From assembly GCA_019419585.1 (NCBI GenBank), contig DXZQ01000028.1:1-31478 (forward strand): 31,478 nt of DNA, in the 5' to 3' direction. Each line of letters begins with the position of its first letter. The stretch's first letter is position 1. Positions 7,431-15,941 of the stretch are shown here, piece after piece. Source of the DNA: Collinsella sp. (GTDB taxonomy: Bacteria > Actinomycetota > Coriobacteriia > Coriobacteriales > Coriobacteriaceae). Both the position numbers and the translations under genes were made by a program. The notes beneath the pieces were generated by a model. The model was given only the letters and a program-made list of their open reading frames with translations. It was not told the origin of the DNA and made no database searches.

Positions 7431-7880
7431 ATGGGCCGCCGTACTATCTCGATAACCCTTGCAGTGGTTTGCCTAGCTGTGCTCTTGGGCGCTACGGGGC
7501 TGTTTGCTATAAGTCGAGAAACATCCTATATGCAGGAATGTGCTTCCGAAGGCTTTGTCATTGATGGTTACTATCGGGATGACAAAACGAGTCGGGAAAC
7601 CCTGGCTTTTCTTGAGGAGGACAACTGTCGATGGCAGCTGGTCGACCAAGACGGAATCTGCACAGACGGGCAGTTTAAGCGTGCGGATGACCCCAACATC
7701 CTGATATTAAAGAAGGAAAACGGTGAAGAATTCGGTACGGTCCACGTGGCGTACTTGTCACGCCGACGCGATCAGGGCTTGCTCTACCTATTTAGAGATA
7801 CCAGGGTGACCCGTTTTTATCTGGTGAGTACCGGTCCGGCGTTTACGGTGGAGTCTGGCGATGTCGATGCGGACAGTTGA
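7431..7880 (+). CDS. Hypothetical exported or membrane-anchored protein
   Basis: The 149-aa protein has a basic N terminus (MGRRT) and one hydrophobic helix at about residues 5-27, consistent with an uncleaved signal anchor. The remainder is a soluble domain with Cys about residues 37, 58 and 69, and a run of beta-type segments (GTVHVAYLSRR, GLLYLFRD, RFYLVST). I do not recognise a family. The region looks less GC-rich than its neighbours, which may reflect recent acquisition. No ribosome site precedes ATG 7431, so translation probably depends on the 12-codon ORF just upstream. A terminator follows at 7901. Confidence 0.6.
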   Translation: MGRRTISITLAVVCLAVLLGATGLFAISRETSYMQECASEGFVIDGYYRDDKTSRETLAFLEEDNCRWQLVDQDGICTDGQFKRADDPNILILKKENGEEFGTVHVAYLSRRRDQGLLYLFRDTRVTRFYLVSTGPAFTVESGDVDADS

Positions 7881-7900
7881 TTCACGGCAATAAAACAGCG

Positions 7901-7936
7901 AGCGGGGCACGGACATGAATCGCGCCCCGCTTTTTT
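7901..7936. terminator. Bidirectional intrinsic terminator
   Basis: An 8-bp GC stem (AGCGGGGC/GCCCCGCT) is followed by T6 on the plus strand. On the minus strand CGCTGTTTTATT follows. It separates the hypothetical gene from the convergent DUF389 gene. Confidence 0.85.
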
Positions 7937-8008
7937 GCTCGCGGCCTGCGTCGCGTCTGCGCCTCGTTCCGACTCGCGCCCGTGCGCGCATCCATCTCAC
8001 ATCCCGCA

Positions 8009-9148
8009 TCACTTCACATCGAACTCCACGCGATCGAGTTCGGGTACGTTGAGGTCGATGAGCTTGCGGGCGACGTGGCGGTCGTGCGCCCCGAGCGCCT
8101 CGCTTGTCGTCACATGGGCGACAACCTCGCGCTCGACCATGCCTTCCTCGTCCCCTTCGCTAGCCGAGGTCTCGACGGCGACGGTGTAATCCTTAAAGCC
8201 CGGCAGCACCGCGGCAAGCTCGCGTGTGGTCTCGGTGACGCCGTAGCCGTCCTGCACGCCGACCTGCGCCGAGCCAATAGACCCCGCGGTCATAACGATG
8301 CAGGGGATGGCAAAGATCACCGTGCCCACAATAATGCGGCGGCGCACCTTGCGTGACAGCTCGTCGACCTCGGCATTTTCCTCAGCAGTCACAATACCGT
8401 CGCCGTTGAGGTCGCGCTTGAGCGGCACACGCAATAGAAGTAGTACGGCTTCGGCAGCCAGTGCGATAAAGACCACGTTGATGCCAAACTCGTAAAGCGC
8501 CGAGAGAAACAGCGACCCGCTTGCGATGGCGATGCCGTAGCCCGCCGCGCACAGGGGTGGCATGAGCGCGGTCGCCACGGCCACACCGGCGATGAGCGTG
8601 GCGGGTTCCTGGTCGCGCGAGTTGCCCAGGCCGCCTGCAAAGCCGCCGGCGAGCGCGACAGCGAGGTCCCAGACAGTCGGTGTCGAATTGTCGATAATGG
8701 CGGCCGTGGTGGTGCCAAGGGGCGAGAGCTTAAAGTACAGCGTGGACGTGACCAGGCAAAAGGCCATCTGCAGCGCAAGGCCGGCGACGGCTTCGACGGT
8801 AATCTCGCGGTCGAGCGTGGCAATGCCGTATGCCATGGCAAGAACCGAGCCCATGAGCGGGCAGATGAGCATGGCGCCCACGATGGCGATGTCCGAGTCG
8901 ATATCGAGGCCGATGCTTGCGATGAGCATGGCGATGATGAGGATGCATAGGTGGGAGCCAGTCAGACGCGCTCCGTTTACAAAACGCTTGCGGATCACGT
9001 GATAGGGCGCGCGTCCCTCGCGAATGTTGAACGCGCGCTTTAAAAAGCGACCAGCCTGTTCGGCAGCCTCACTATGGGCAGGGCGGATGCCATGGCGCCG
9101 GTGATGGCGTTCACGCAGTCGCTTGAGCTGTTGTCTATCGAGTTCCAT
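8009..9148 (-). CDS. DUF389 family membrane protein with an EF-hand-like loop
   Basis: The 379-aa protein starts at the ATG at 9148 (minus strand), preceded by GAGGTGG; upstream in-frame codons lack a ribosome site. A basic N-terminal part (to about residue 65) precedes the DUF389 transmembrane core. That core includes the family-like segments IGLDIDSDIAIVGAMLI and GVAVATALMPPLCAAGYG. About six to eight membrane helices are visible. A C-terminal soluble part of about 100 residues follows. The loop after the main membrane block contains DLNGDGIVTAEE (residues 246-257), which fits the 12-residue calcium-binding EF-hand/dockerin loop at positions 1, 3, 5, 6, 8 and 12. The family's function is not established; transport or sensing are possible. 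Confidence 0.85.
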   Translation of the reverse strand: MELDRQQLKRLRERHHRRHGIRPAHSEAAEQAGRFLKRAFNIREGRAPYHVIRKRFVNGARLTGSHLCILIIAMLIASIGLDIDSDIAIVGAMLICPLMGSVLAMAYGIATLDREITVEAVAGLALQMAFCLVTSTLYFKLSPLGTTTAAIIDNSTPTVWDLAVALAGGFAGGLGNSRDQEPATLIAGVAVATALMPPLCAAGYGIAIASGSLFLSALYEFGINVVFIALAAEAVLLLLRVPLKRDLNGDGIVTAEENAEVDELSRKVRRRIIVGTVIFAIPCIVMTAGSIGSAQVGVQDGYGVTETTRELAAVLPGFKDYTVAVETSASEGDEEGMVEREVVAHVTTSEALGAHDRHVARKLIDLNVPELDRVEFDVK

Positions 9149-9455
9149 GTCCACCTCGTTCCAGCGCGGTCCGCGCAACGCGTCCGTTGTCCTAACTCTA
9201 CACCGTGGCGGGCGGGGTGTCTGTTGGATGCGGAATCCGATAGGGCGGATGACGCGGGAGCAAATGCAAATCACAGGCTCAATTCGATCACGCGAAAATA
9301 TGATGCACCAGCTCCTTCAAATGTGACGAAATTGTGAAGCACGAGAGCGTGAATTTCAAAAAATACGCTGGTCGCCAATGTTGCGCAACAGAATTCAAAA
9401 ATCGACAGCTACCGTTTGATACGTATGGATACATCCGTGTCAAAGGGAGAAAGCC
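9149..9455. promoter_or_regulatory. Divergent intergenic region rich in palindromes
   Basis: This 307-bp gap separates the DUF389 gene (minus) from the surface-protein gene (plus). It holds GAAATT...AATTTC (9329-9358), a perfect TGTTGCGCAACA (9379-9390), and an imperfect TTTGATACG...CGTGTCAAA hairpin (9416-9444) ending at the ribosome site GGGAG. TCGACA at 9402-9407 is a possible -35, but no convincing -10 follows. The palindromes suggest transcription-factor sites and a structured leader for the surface protein. Confidence 0.4.
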
Positions 9456-12400
9456 ATGGCAAACTACAGTCCACAACACTTTGGGCCTCGGGCCAAGACT
9501 GTCAACGTCAAGGGCGTTGCTAACCGCGCCGTCGCAACCGTTTTGACGGCGGGCCTCATTGCTCAGCCGCTTATGTCGCCGCTGGCGGCAATCGCCGCAC
9601 CGTCAACCGATAACGGCGATTCTGTTCAGGGGGGGGGTAGTTCTGTAGAGAACACCGTTGCCGCCGGTAACCAAGCGGTCGTAAAGACGGCTGCCCAGCT
9701 GGCCGAGGAGTCGGCAAAGCAGCTCAAGGACGCTCAGGCCGCCTACGATGCCGCCCAGAAGAACGCCGATGCGGCGGGCCAGTCTCAAAAGCAGGCGCAG
9801 CAGCAAAAGAATCAGGCCTCGCAGGCTGTGAGCGACAACGAAATCGAGCAGAACGCAGCAGAAGTCGCCGCGCTCCAGGAGAAGATTGACGAGCTCAAAG
9901 CCGCCGTCGAAAAGACCGAGCAGCAGCAGAAGAAGCTGGGCGACCTGAACGATCAGCTCGAACAGGCCAACAAGAGTGTCGAGGATAAGACCCAGGCGCT
10001 CAAGGACGCCAAGGCAAAGCAGGATGAGGCCAAGAAGGCCCTCGATGATGCCCAGGCCAAGCTCGAGGCCATGGGTATGGACGAGTACGAGGTCGCCAAG
10101 AAGGCCGTCGAGGACGCGCAGGCAAAGCTCGATGACGCCAATAAGGCCGTTGCTACTGCACAGGCCAATCTGGACCAGGCCAAGGCCGCCGAGGCTAGCG
10201 CCCAGAAGGAAAAGAAGGACACTGAGGCCGCTCTGACTTCCGCCCAGGCCAAGAAGCAGGAGACTGCCGCTGCTCTCGCAGCCGCAACCACCGCGCGCGA
10301 TAACGCCCAGCAGAAGTTCAACCAGGCGCAGGCCGCGCTCGATGCTGCCGTCTCGGGTACGGGTGTTGACCTGAGTGCGCTTGAGGCCGCCAAGAAAGCT
10401 GCTGCTGGTGAGCTCAAGACCGCGCAGGCGGAGCTCAATGCCGCGACGGATGCCGACGCCACCGCACAGACAAATCTGCAGGCCGCCCAGGCTGCCGTCG
10501 CTGCCGCGCAGGAGAAGGCCAACGCCGCCAACGCTGCTGTGGCATCTGCCCAGTCTGCATACGATGCGGCAAACAAGGAGTACAACGCCGCCGCCAGCGA
10601 GCGCGACGCCGCCAAGGCCGCATACGAGAAGGCGCAGCAGACCGAGGCCGACAAGAAGGCGGAGTACGACCGACTCGTCGAGGTTCGTCAGCAGAAGCGT
10701 GCTGAATACGATGCAATTTGCACCGAAGTTACATCGGCAAAGAGCGCTTATGATGCCGCGAGCGCTGAAGTCGACAAGCTTAACCAGCAGATTGCCGACC
10801 TCAAGTCAAACATGACCGTTGACCAGAATGTTATCAGCCAGGGCATGTTCGGCTTCATGAACTACATCATCGGCGGCAGCCAGTTCACAGCCACGCAGAA
10901 GAAGAACGCCCAAGATGCCGTATCGATGCTGACCGGTGCCGATGACAAGGCCGAATGGTATGACCAGTACGTCGATCAGGACATGTCTCGCGACACCAAC
11001 CCGCTCTCCCTTGAGCAGATGCGCAACGCCCTGACATATCTCGACACCCAGAACAACCTTCGCAAGGCGAACGGTCAGTCGGCGCTCAGCGTCAGCCTCC
11101 GCATGACTGTGGCGGCAGCCCTTAATACATCATATTCATCGAACATCTGGGGACACTCGGGCTGCTACTGGGATAACGGTGAAAATCTTGCCGGCGGCGG
11201 CGGTGCATATACCGGCGGCGAGACTGAGGACACCCTAGGCTGGCCCTACACCGGTCTCTATACCCAGGAGAAGGAGGCATTCGATAAGTACGCCAAGAAG
11301 AATAGTGACCTTGGAAACCATCGATATGATTCCTACTATATCTACCAGCACTACAGCAGCATCTACCATGAGTGCGGGCACTATCTCAACATCATCGATG
11401 CCGGCACGAAGGCTATCGGCATCGCGACCGGTAGCGGTAAGAACACCGATTCTGAGGTAACCATCTTCGATTACAGCTCTTTTGACAGTCAGGCTGATTT
11501 CACTGTCTCCGAGTTCAAGAAGCTCATCAACGACTACATCGATTCCGCCTACAATGCAGGCGGCACGCAGGAGCAGAAGGAGCAGCTGAAGCAGCTTCAG
11601 AATAAGCTGGCAGAGGCGCAGAAGAATTACGGCTCAACCAGCAATGCCTACTACGCTGCCGTCAATAAAAAGGATTCCGCACGCGACGCCTATACCGCGG
11701 CCGACACGAACATGAACACCGCCAAGGGTGAGTACGAGAAGGCTAAGTCCGACACCGCTACCGCCAAGTCCGCCTACACCGCCGCTGAAGCCAAACTCAA
11801 GGGCATCGACGTCAAGACGCCTCAGGCCAAGCTCGATGCCGCCAAGGGCGAGGCCGCTACTGCCCAGGCAGCTCTCGATAAGGCAAACGCCACGCTTGCT
11901 GACAGCAAGACGAAGGCAGCCGATGCCGCTGCTCGAAAGGTGAAGGCTCGCAGCGCCCGCGATGCCGCCAAGGCAAAATCCGACCAGGCCAACGAGGCGT
12001 ATGACAACGCCACTGCTTCGGTCAAGGACCTTACCGCCAAGTGCGATGCCGCCAAAACGGACCTTACGAACAAGCAGGGCACGCTTGACAATGCCAAGAA
12101 GGCCGACGACACTGCCCAGGCTGGCGTTGACAAGGCTCAGGCCGCAGATGTGCACGCCGCGACCGCTCTTTCGGGCGCCAAGCAGGCAGTTGCCGCCAAG
12201 ACGCAGACCCTGTCCGACGCACAGGCGAAGGCCAAGGCCGCCGAGGACGAGCTTGCCACCGCAAACAAGGCCTTCGAGCGCTTCGCCGGTGCCCAGAAGG
12301 CGGTCGACGACGCCAAGGCCGCCTATGACGCTGCCGTCGCCGGTGTCGCCGATGCCCAGAAGCAGCTCGAGGCCGCCAACGAAGCCGTCGTCGATGCGAA

Positions 12401-12908
12401 CTTCGAGATCGTCAAGGCCAAGGCCGAGCTTGCCAACGATGAGGCGCTCAAGGCCGATCTTGAGGCTGTCGACCACAAGGCATCCCTTGCCGCGGGCACG
12501 ACGGGCAACGAGAAGCTGGTCAAGCTGAACGCTGCCTACGCTCGCTATAAGGCCGCCGTCGATGCCGCCGCTGGCCTCAAGGCTGCCCTGAGCGATGCCG
12601 ATGCCAAGCTGTCCGATGCCAACGACGCCTATGCCGCTGCACTGGCCGAGCTCGGAGATGCCAAGGATGCCCTGGCTGCCGCACAGGCCGAGTACGACAA
12701 GTATCATCCCAAGGCCGAGCCGCAGAGCAAGCCTCAGGTTGCGCAGGCCGCTGCAAAGGCTCCTGTCGCCAAGAAGAAGGCAACGTCGGCCGCGCTCGCC
12801 CAGACCGGTGATGACTCCGCGCTTGCAGGCGAGGTGTTCGTCATTGGCGGTATTACACTCGTGGCTGCGGGTGTGACGCTGGGCGATCGTCGCCGCAAGC
12901 AGATGTAG
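9456..12908 (+). CDS. Wall-anchored coiled-coil surface protein with a central CAP/SCP domain, probably phase variable
   Basis: The 1150-aa protein starts at ATG 9456 after GGGAG. Residues 1-48 are a signal peptide ending AAIAA. Long Ala/Lys/Glu/Gln heptad-rich coiled coils cover about 60-455 and 715-1090. Between them lies a CAP domain (about 510-690) with the expected H567, E576 (ENLA), E605 or E607, and H642 (GHYLN). C570 and C640 may form a disulfide. The end has LAQTG (1114-1118), a hydrophobic helix and DRRRKQ, a sortase signal with Ala in place of Pro, as used by class E sortases. The layout matches PrgA/Sec10-type surface exclusion proteins, where a CAP domain sits on a coiled-coil stalk. 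A G9 tract at codons 58-61 could switch the gene off by slippage. Adhesion, exclusion or host interaction are inferred roles. Confidence 0.88.
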   Translation: MANYSPQHFGPRAKTVNVKGVANRAVATVLTAGLIAQPLMSPLAAIAAPSTDNGDSVQGGGSSVENTVAAGNQAVVKTAAQLAEESAKQLKDAQAAYDAAQKNADAAGQSQKQAQQQKNQASQAVSDNEIEQNAAEVAALQEKIDELKAAVEKTEQQQKKLGDLNDQLEQANKSVEDKTQALKDAKAKQDEAKKALDDAQAKLEAMGMDEYEVAKKAVEDAQAKLDDANKAVATAQANLDQAKAAEASAQKEKKDTEAALTSAQAKKQETAAALAAATTARDNAQQKFNQAQAALDAAVSGTGVDLSALEAAKKAAAGELKTAQAELNAATDADATAQTNLQAAQAAVAAAQEKANAANAAVASAQSAYDAANKEYNAAASERDAAKAAYEKAQQTEADKKAEYDRLVEVRQQKRAEYDAICTEVTSAKSAYDAASAEVDKLNQQIADLKSNMTVDQNVISQGMFGFMNYIIGGSQFTATQKKNAQDAVSMLTGADDKAEWYDQYVDQDMSRDTNPLSLEQMRNALTYLDTQNNLRKANGQSALSVSLRMTVAAALNTSYSSNIWGHSGCYWDNGENLAGGGGAYTGGETEDTLGWPYTGLYTQEKEAFDKYAKKNSDLGNHRYDSYYIYQHYSSIYHECGHYLNIIDAGTKAIGIATGSGKNTDSEVTIFDYSSFDSQADFTVSEFKKLINDYIDSAYNAGGTQEQKEQLKQLQNKLAEAQKNYGSTSNAYYAAVNKKDSARDAYTAADTNMNTAKGEYEKAKSDTATAKSAYTAAEAKLKGIDVKTPQAKLDAAKGEAATAQAALDKANATLADSKTKAADAAARKVKARSARDAAKAKSDQANEAYDNATASVKDLTAKCDAAKTDLTNKQGTLDNAKKADDTAQAGVDKAQAADVHAATALSGAKQAVAAKTQTLSDAQAKAKAAEDELATANKAFERFAGAQKAVDDAKAAYDAAVAGVADAQKQLEAANEAVVDANFEIVKAKAELANDEALKADLEAVDHKASLAAGTTGNEKLVKLNAAYARYKAAVDAAAGLKAALSDADAKLSDANDAYAAALAELGDAKDALAAAQAEYDKYHPKAEPQSKPQVAQAAAKAPVAKKKATSAALAQTGDDSALAGEVFVIGGITLVAAGVTLGDRRRKQM
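9629..9637 (+). repeat. Poly-G tract (G9) in the surface-protein coding region
   Basis: Nine consecutive G bases encode the end of Gln58 and Gly59-Gly61, just after the signal peptide. One extra G puts TAG (9638-9640) directly in frame. One fewer G puts TAG (9646-9648) in frame three codons later. The tract is therefore placed so that any single-base slippage stops translation at once. Confidence 0.8.
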
Positions 12909-12975
12909 CGTTTCGAGCGTAGATTCTGCAACGAACTTCGGTTCATAGCAGGAACGCTTCGATAGCTTAACCGAT

Positions 12976-13017
12976 AAGGCCGGTGCGCTGTTAAACGCAG
13001 TACGCCGGCCTTTCTTT
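12976..13017 (+). terminator. Terminator of the surface-protein gene
   Basis: AAGGCCGG pairs with CCGGCCTT, with extra GCG/CGC pairing inside the loop, and TTTCTTTG follows. Confidence 0.8.
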
Positions 13018-13028
13018 GTGTTGGTATC

Positions 13029-13068
13029 AAAAAGCCCGGTCGGCAGCCGCGAAAGCTACCGACCGGGC
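13029..13068 (-). terminator. Terminator of the OPT transporter gene
   Basis: A 14-bp stem (GCCCGGTCGGTAGC with GCTGCCGACCGGGC, one G-T pair) is followed by TTTTT when read on the minus strand. Confidence 0.88.
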
Positions 13069-13109
13069 AAATCGTAGGCAATATGGTCGCTGTCGAGCAG
13101 CTGCTCAGC

Positions 13110-14813
13110 TTATCCCAGCAGGCTTAAGCCCACGGAGACAAACGCCAGGATAACGCCGACGATGGACTCGCCGCCGAGCAGGCCGCTGGCAACGACCAAG
13201 CCCTGTTCCTGGAAGGCGGCGTCCTTGGCGGCCTTTTCCTCGTCAGAAAGACCAGCGGTGGCGTCGCGGTGGGCGGACCACTTGTCGTAGGCGAGCTTGA
13301 CGCAGGAGCCCAGGAATGCCGTGAGTGACATGTAGAACGGCAGGTACACGCCCAGGCCGATCATCATGGCCGGAATGCCGAGCCAGTACATGACGATGCC
13401 GGCGATAAAGCCGCCAACGAACCACGGCGCGCTCGGGATGCCCGAGACCATGGTAGCGACAACGCTTGCCTGCGCGGCAACAAAGCTCTTGTCGGGGCCA
13501 AAGGCGTCCGGGCCATAGGCGGTGACGAGCGCGACCATGACGGCTGCGGCGACCAGGGCGCCCACGATGCCGCCGATGGCTTGGCCGATCCACTGCGCAC
13601 GCGGGTTGGTGCCCAGCACGGCGCCGGCCTTAAAGTCGTTCATGACGTCGCCCGCAAGGCCGCACGCCACGGCTACGATGCCGGCGATAAAGAACAGCTT
13701 GACCTGAGCGATCTGTGCGAAGGCAGCCACGATGAGCATAACGATGAGGCCGAAGATCTCCATGGGGTCGATGCCCGTCTGGCCGCAGCTCTGTGCGCTC
13801 ATGATGGTGGTGACAAAGGTGAACAGCGTCACGATGACGGCCGGAACGGGACCAAGGTCAAGCACGATGGCGATGATCACGGCGATGGCGGCAGCGCCCA
13901 GGCCGATGATGCCGGCGTCGAGCTTAAGGGAGCCCGAGATGAGCGATTGCTCGTCGGTGTCGGTGGAGCTGTCGGCGGCAAGACCGCGGACGATACCGGC
14001 GACCTGCGGCAGGATGTCCTTGAGGACGACGGCGACGCCAAAGCCCATCATGAGGCCCATACCCAAGGACTTGACGATGCCCTGCGCAGTCACAACGTCG
14101 AACAGACCGGCAGCGGTGCCGCCCACAATGATGCCAAAGTTGCCCAGCACGGCGCCGGCAAACCAGAAGGCGACCGGGGCGAAGCCCACGAGGAAGCCGA
14201 CGGAGAGCAGCATGGGCGAGTTGTAGATGCCAAAGGTCACGCCGGGGATGTTGAGCGTGCATAGCATGCTGGGCACCATGCCCAGGGCGTCGCGCAGCAC
14301 GCTATAGATGCCGGCGATGGCCATGGAACCAAAGAGCTGCTTGCCGGTCTTGCCGCCGGCCTCGGTGGCGCGCAAGGTCTGAGCTGCGGCGTTGCCGGTG
14401 GGGAACTCAAGCGCGGCGTCTACGATAAAGTGACGGTGGATGAGTGCCGTGGCCAGCAAGCCCAGGATAGTGCCGGCGAGCGCCACGATAAACATGTCGA
14501 GCCAGCTGATCTGGTCGGCATAGCCCAGCATCCAGGCGCCCGGGATGGTAAACGCCAGGCCGCCGGCGACCATGGCGCCCGCGGACATGATGGTGTGGGT
14601 GACGTTGGCCTCGTTGAGGCTGGCATTGCCCATGAGCTTAAGGAAGAACAGCGAGATGACGGCAGCGAAGACGATCGGCCAGGGGAGTGCGCCCATCTTG
14701 AGGGCAGTGTAGGCCGAGCTTGCCGTGATAATCACGCAGCCAAGGACGCCGATGACGACGCCGCGCAGCGTGAGTTGCCCGCGCATCGAGGCGCGGTTCG
14801 AGGGATTGCTCAT
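13110..14813 (-). CDS. OPT-family oligopeptide (or metal-chelate) transporter
   Basis: The 567-aa polytopic protein starts at the ATG at 14813 (minus strand), preceded by AAAGGAG. Its N terminus (RGQLTLRGVVIGVLGCVIITASSAYTALKMG is the region of residues 12-42) is the typical first helix of the OPT/YSL family. About 14-16 hydrophobic helices follow, together with the NEANVTHTI stretch (about 67-75) and FPTGNAAAQ (about 136-144), the latter matching the family's conserved FP-G-A motif. Members import oligopeptides, siderophores or metal chelates with protons. The exact substrate cannot be read from sequence. The gene is monocistronic, divergent from coaX, and ended by its own terminator. Confidence 0.9.
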   Translation of the reverse strand: MSNPSNRASMRGQLTLRGVVIGVLGCVIITASSAYTALKMGALPWPIVFAAVISLFFLKLMGNASLNEANVTHTIMSAGAMVAGGLAFTIPGAWMLGYADQISWLDMFIVALAGTILGLLATALIHRHFIVDAALEFPTGNAAAQTLRATEAGGKTGKQLFGSMAIAGIYSVLRDALGMVPSMLCTLNIPGVTFGIYNSPMLLSVGFLVGFAPVAFWFAGAVLGNFGIIVGGTAAGLFDVVTAQGIVKSLGMGLMMGFGVAVVLKDILPQVAGIVRGLAADSSTDTDEQSLISGSLKLDAGIIGLGAAAIAVIIAIVLDLGPVPAVIVTLFTFVTTIMSAQSCGQTGIDPMEIFGLIVMLIVAAFAQIAQVKLFFIAGIVAVACGLAGDVMNDFKAGAVLGTNPRAQWIGQAIGGIVGALVAAAVMVALVTAYGPDAFGPDKSFVAAQASVVATMVSGIPSAPWFVGGFIAGIVMYWLGIPAMMIGLGVYLPFYMSLTAFLGSCVKLAYDKWSAHRDATAGLSDEEKAAKDAAFQEQGLVVASGLLGGESIVGVILAFVSVGLSLLG

Positions 14814-14923
14814 ATAAAACTCCTTTGCGTATATCCGCTTCCCCCGGGAGCGCCGTTACGGATACGGCGCGGGAAGTCGGGTTACCAAGGGCCGCCGCGT
14901 GAGCTCGCGCGCGGCCGCGCATC

Positions 14924-14978
14924 AGTATAACCGCAAGCCAGTCATTTTGGGATGACTGGTTTAGGTAGGCGATATACT
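14924..14978. promoter_or_regulatory. Shared divergent promoter region with an 8-bp inverted repeat
   Basis: TATACT occurs as a -10 candidate on both strands: 14929-14924 (minus, towards the OPT gene) and 14973-14978 (plus, towards coaX). Between them lies a perfect inverted repeat CCAGTCAT-N6-ATGACTGG (14938-14959), which covers the expected -35 region of both. A dimeric regulator bound here could control both genes. No strong -35 hexamer is visible, which fits activator dependence or weak expression. Confidence 0.4.
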
Positions 14979-15005
14979 GCTGGGCAGACGAAAGGAGCGC
15001 CGACG

Positions 15006-15857
15006 ATGCTTAATGGGTGCGCATATATATTGACGGTCGACGTGGGCAACACGTTCATTCGCTTTGGCCTGTTTGCCGAGGATTCGGCCGCGGCACAGGA
15101 ATGCCCGCTTGCGACGTGCGAGATCACGACGCCGTCGAGCATTACGGCCGACGAAGCGCGTATGCGTCTCGCGCAGGTCATGGCCGCACTGGCGGCCGAT
15201 GCGGGCATGCCGGGCGCGCTTGTGCCCGCGGCTGCTGTACTGAGCTGTGTGGTCCCCGCGCTCGAGCGCCCGTGGAAGGCGGCGCTTTCCCGTACATGCA
15301 CGGGGCGTGTGCTCACGGTGGGGCCGGGCCTCAAGACCGGCGTGCCCGTGCACTACGACGATCCGGCCGAGATCGGCCCCGACCGCATCGCCGACGCCGT
15401 GGCTGCCCGCGCCGTCTACGGATCGCCGTGCATCGTGATTGACCTGGGCACGACGACTAATATCGAGGTCATCGACGCGCGCGGCACCTTTGTGGGCGGC
15501 GTCATCGCGCCGGGTCTGGCGCTTGGCGCCCGCTCGCTTTCGGCTGCTGCGGCGCGTCTGCCGCAGGTCGAGCCCTCGGCACCCACACATGTAATCGGCC
15601 GCAACACGCGCGAGGCCATGCGTTCGGGCGTGGTTCTGGGCGAGGTGGCACGCATCGACGGCATGCTCGACATGGTGCTTGCCGAGATGCGCGCGACCAA
15701 GGCCGCGGGGGAGGGCGACGTGCCCATCGTCATTACCGGCGACGATGCCGAGGCGCTCGCGTCGCTGGTCGGCCACAGCCTGACGGTAGACGACGCGCTG
15801 ACGTTGCGAGGACTCGCCGAGCTCTACCGCATCAACCAAAAGCCCCGCCGCGTGTAA
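15006..15857 (+). CDS. coaX: Type III pantothenate kinase
   Basis: The 283-aa protein phosphorylates pantothenate with ATP, the first step of coenzyme A synthesis in the cytoplasm. The start is ATG 15006, with GAAAGGAG upstream; an upstream in-frame codon at 14952 lies inside the promoter. The ASKHA-fold phosphate loop is DVGNT (residues 12-16). GPDRIADA and the second phosphate motif DLGTTTNIEV follow, then the GGVIAPGL segment, all hallmarks of CoaX. Length is normal for the family (about 255-285). Type III enzymes need a monovalent cation and are not inhibited by CoA. A weak hairpin follows, and the next gene has its own ribosome site. Confidence 0.93.
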   Translation: MLNGCAYILTVDVGNTFIRFGLFAEDSAAAQECPLATCEITTPSSITADEARMRLAQVMAALAADAGMPGALVPAAAVLSCVVPALERPWKAALSRTCTGRVLTVGPGLKTGVPVHYDDPAEIGPDRIADAVAARAVYGSPCIVIDLGTTTNIEVIDARGTFVGGVIAPGLALGARSLSAAAARLPQVEPSAPTHVIGRNTREAMRSGVVLGEVARIDGMLDMVLAEMRATKAAGEGDVPIVITGDDAEALASLVGHSLTVDDALTLRGLAELYRINQKPRRV

Positions 15858-15870
15858 AAGTGAGGGCGCC

Positions 15871-15894
15871 GGTGGGACAAACGCCCCCACCTTT
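15871..15894 (+). terminator. Weak hairpin after coaX
   Basis: GGTGGG (15871-15876) pairs with CCCACC (15886-15891), followed by TTT only. A TACAAT -10-like hexamer follows at 15902-15907, so the deaminase gene may have its own promoter. Confidence 0.4.
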
Positions 15895-15941
15895 CACCTG
15901 CTACAATGGGTCAAACTATTGCGATTACGGAGGTGTCTGCC

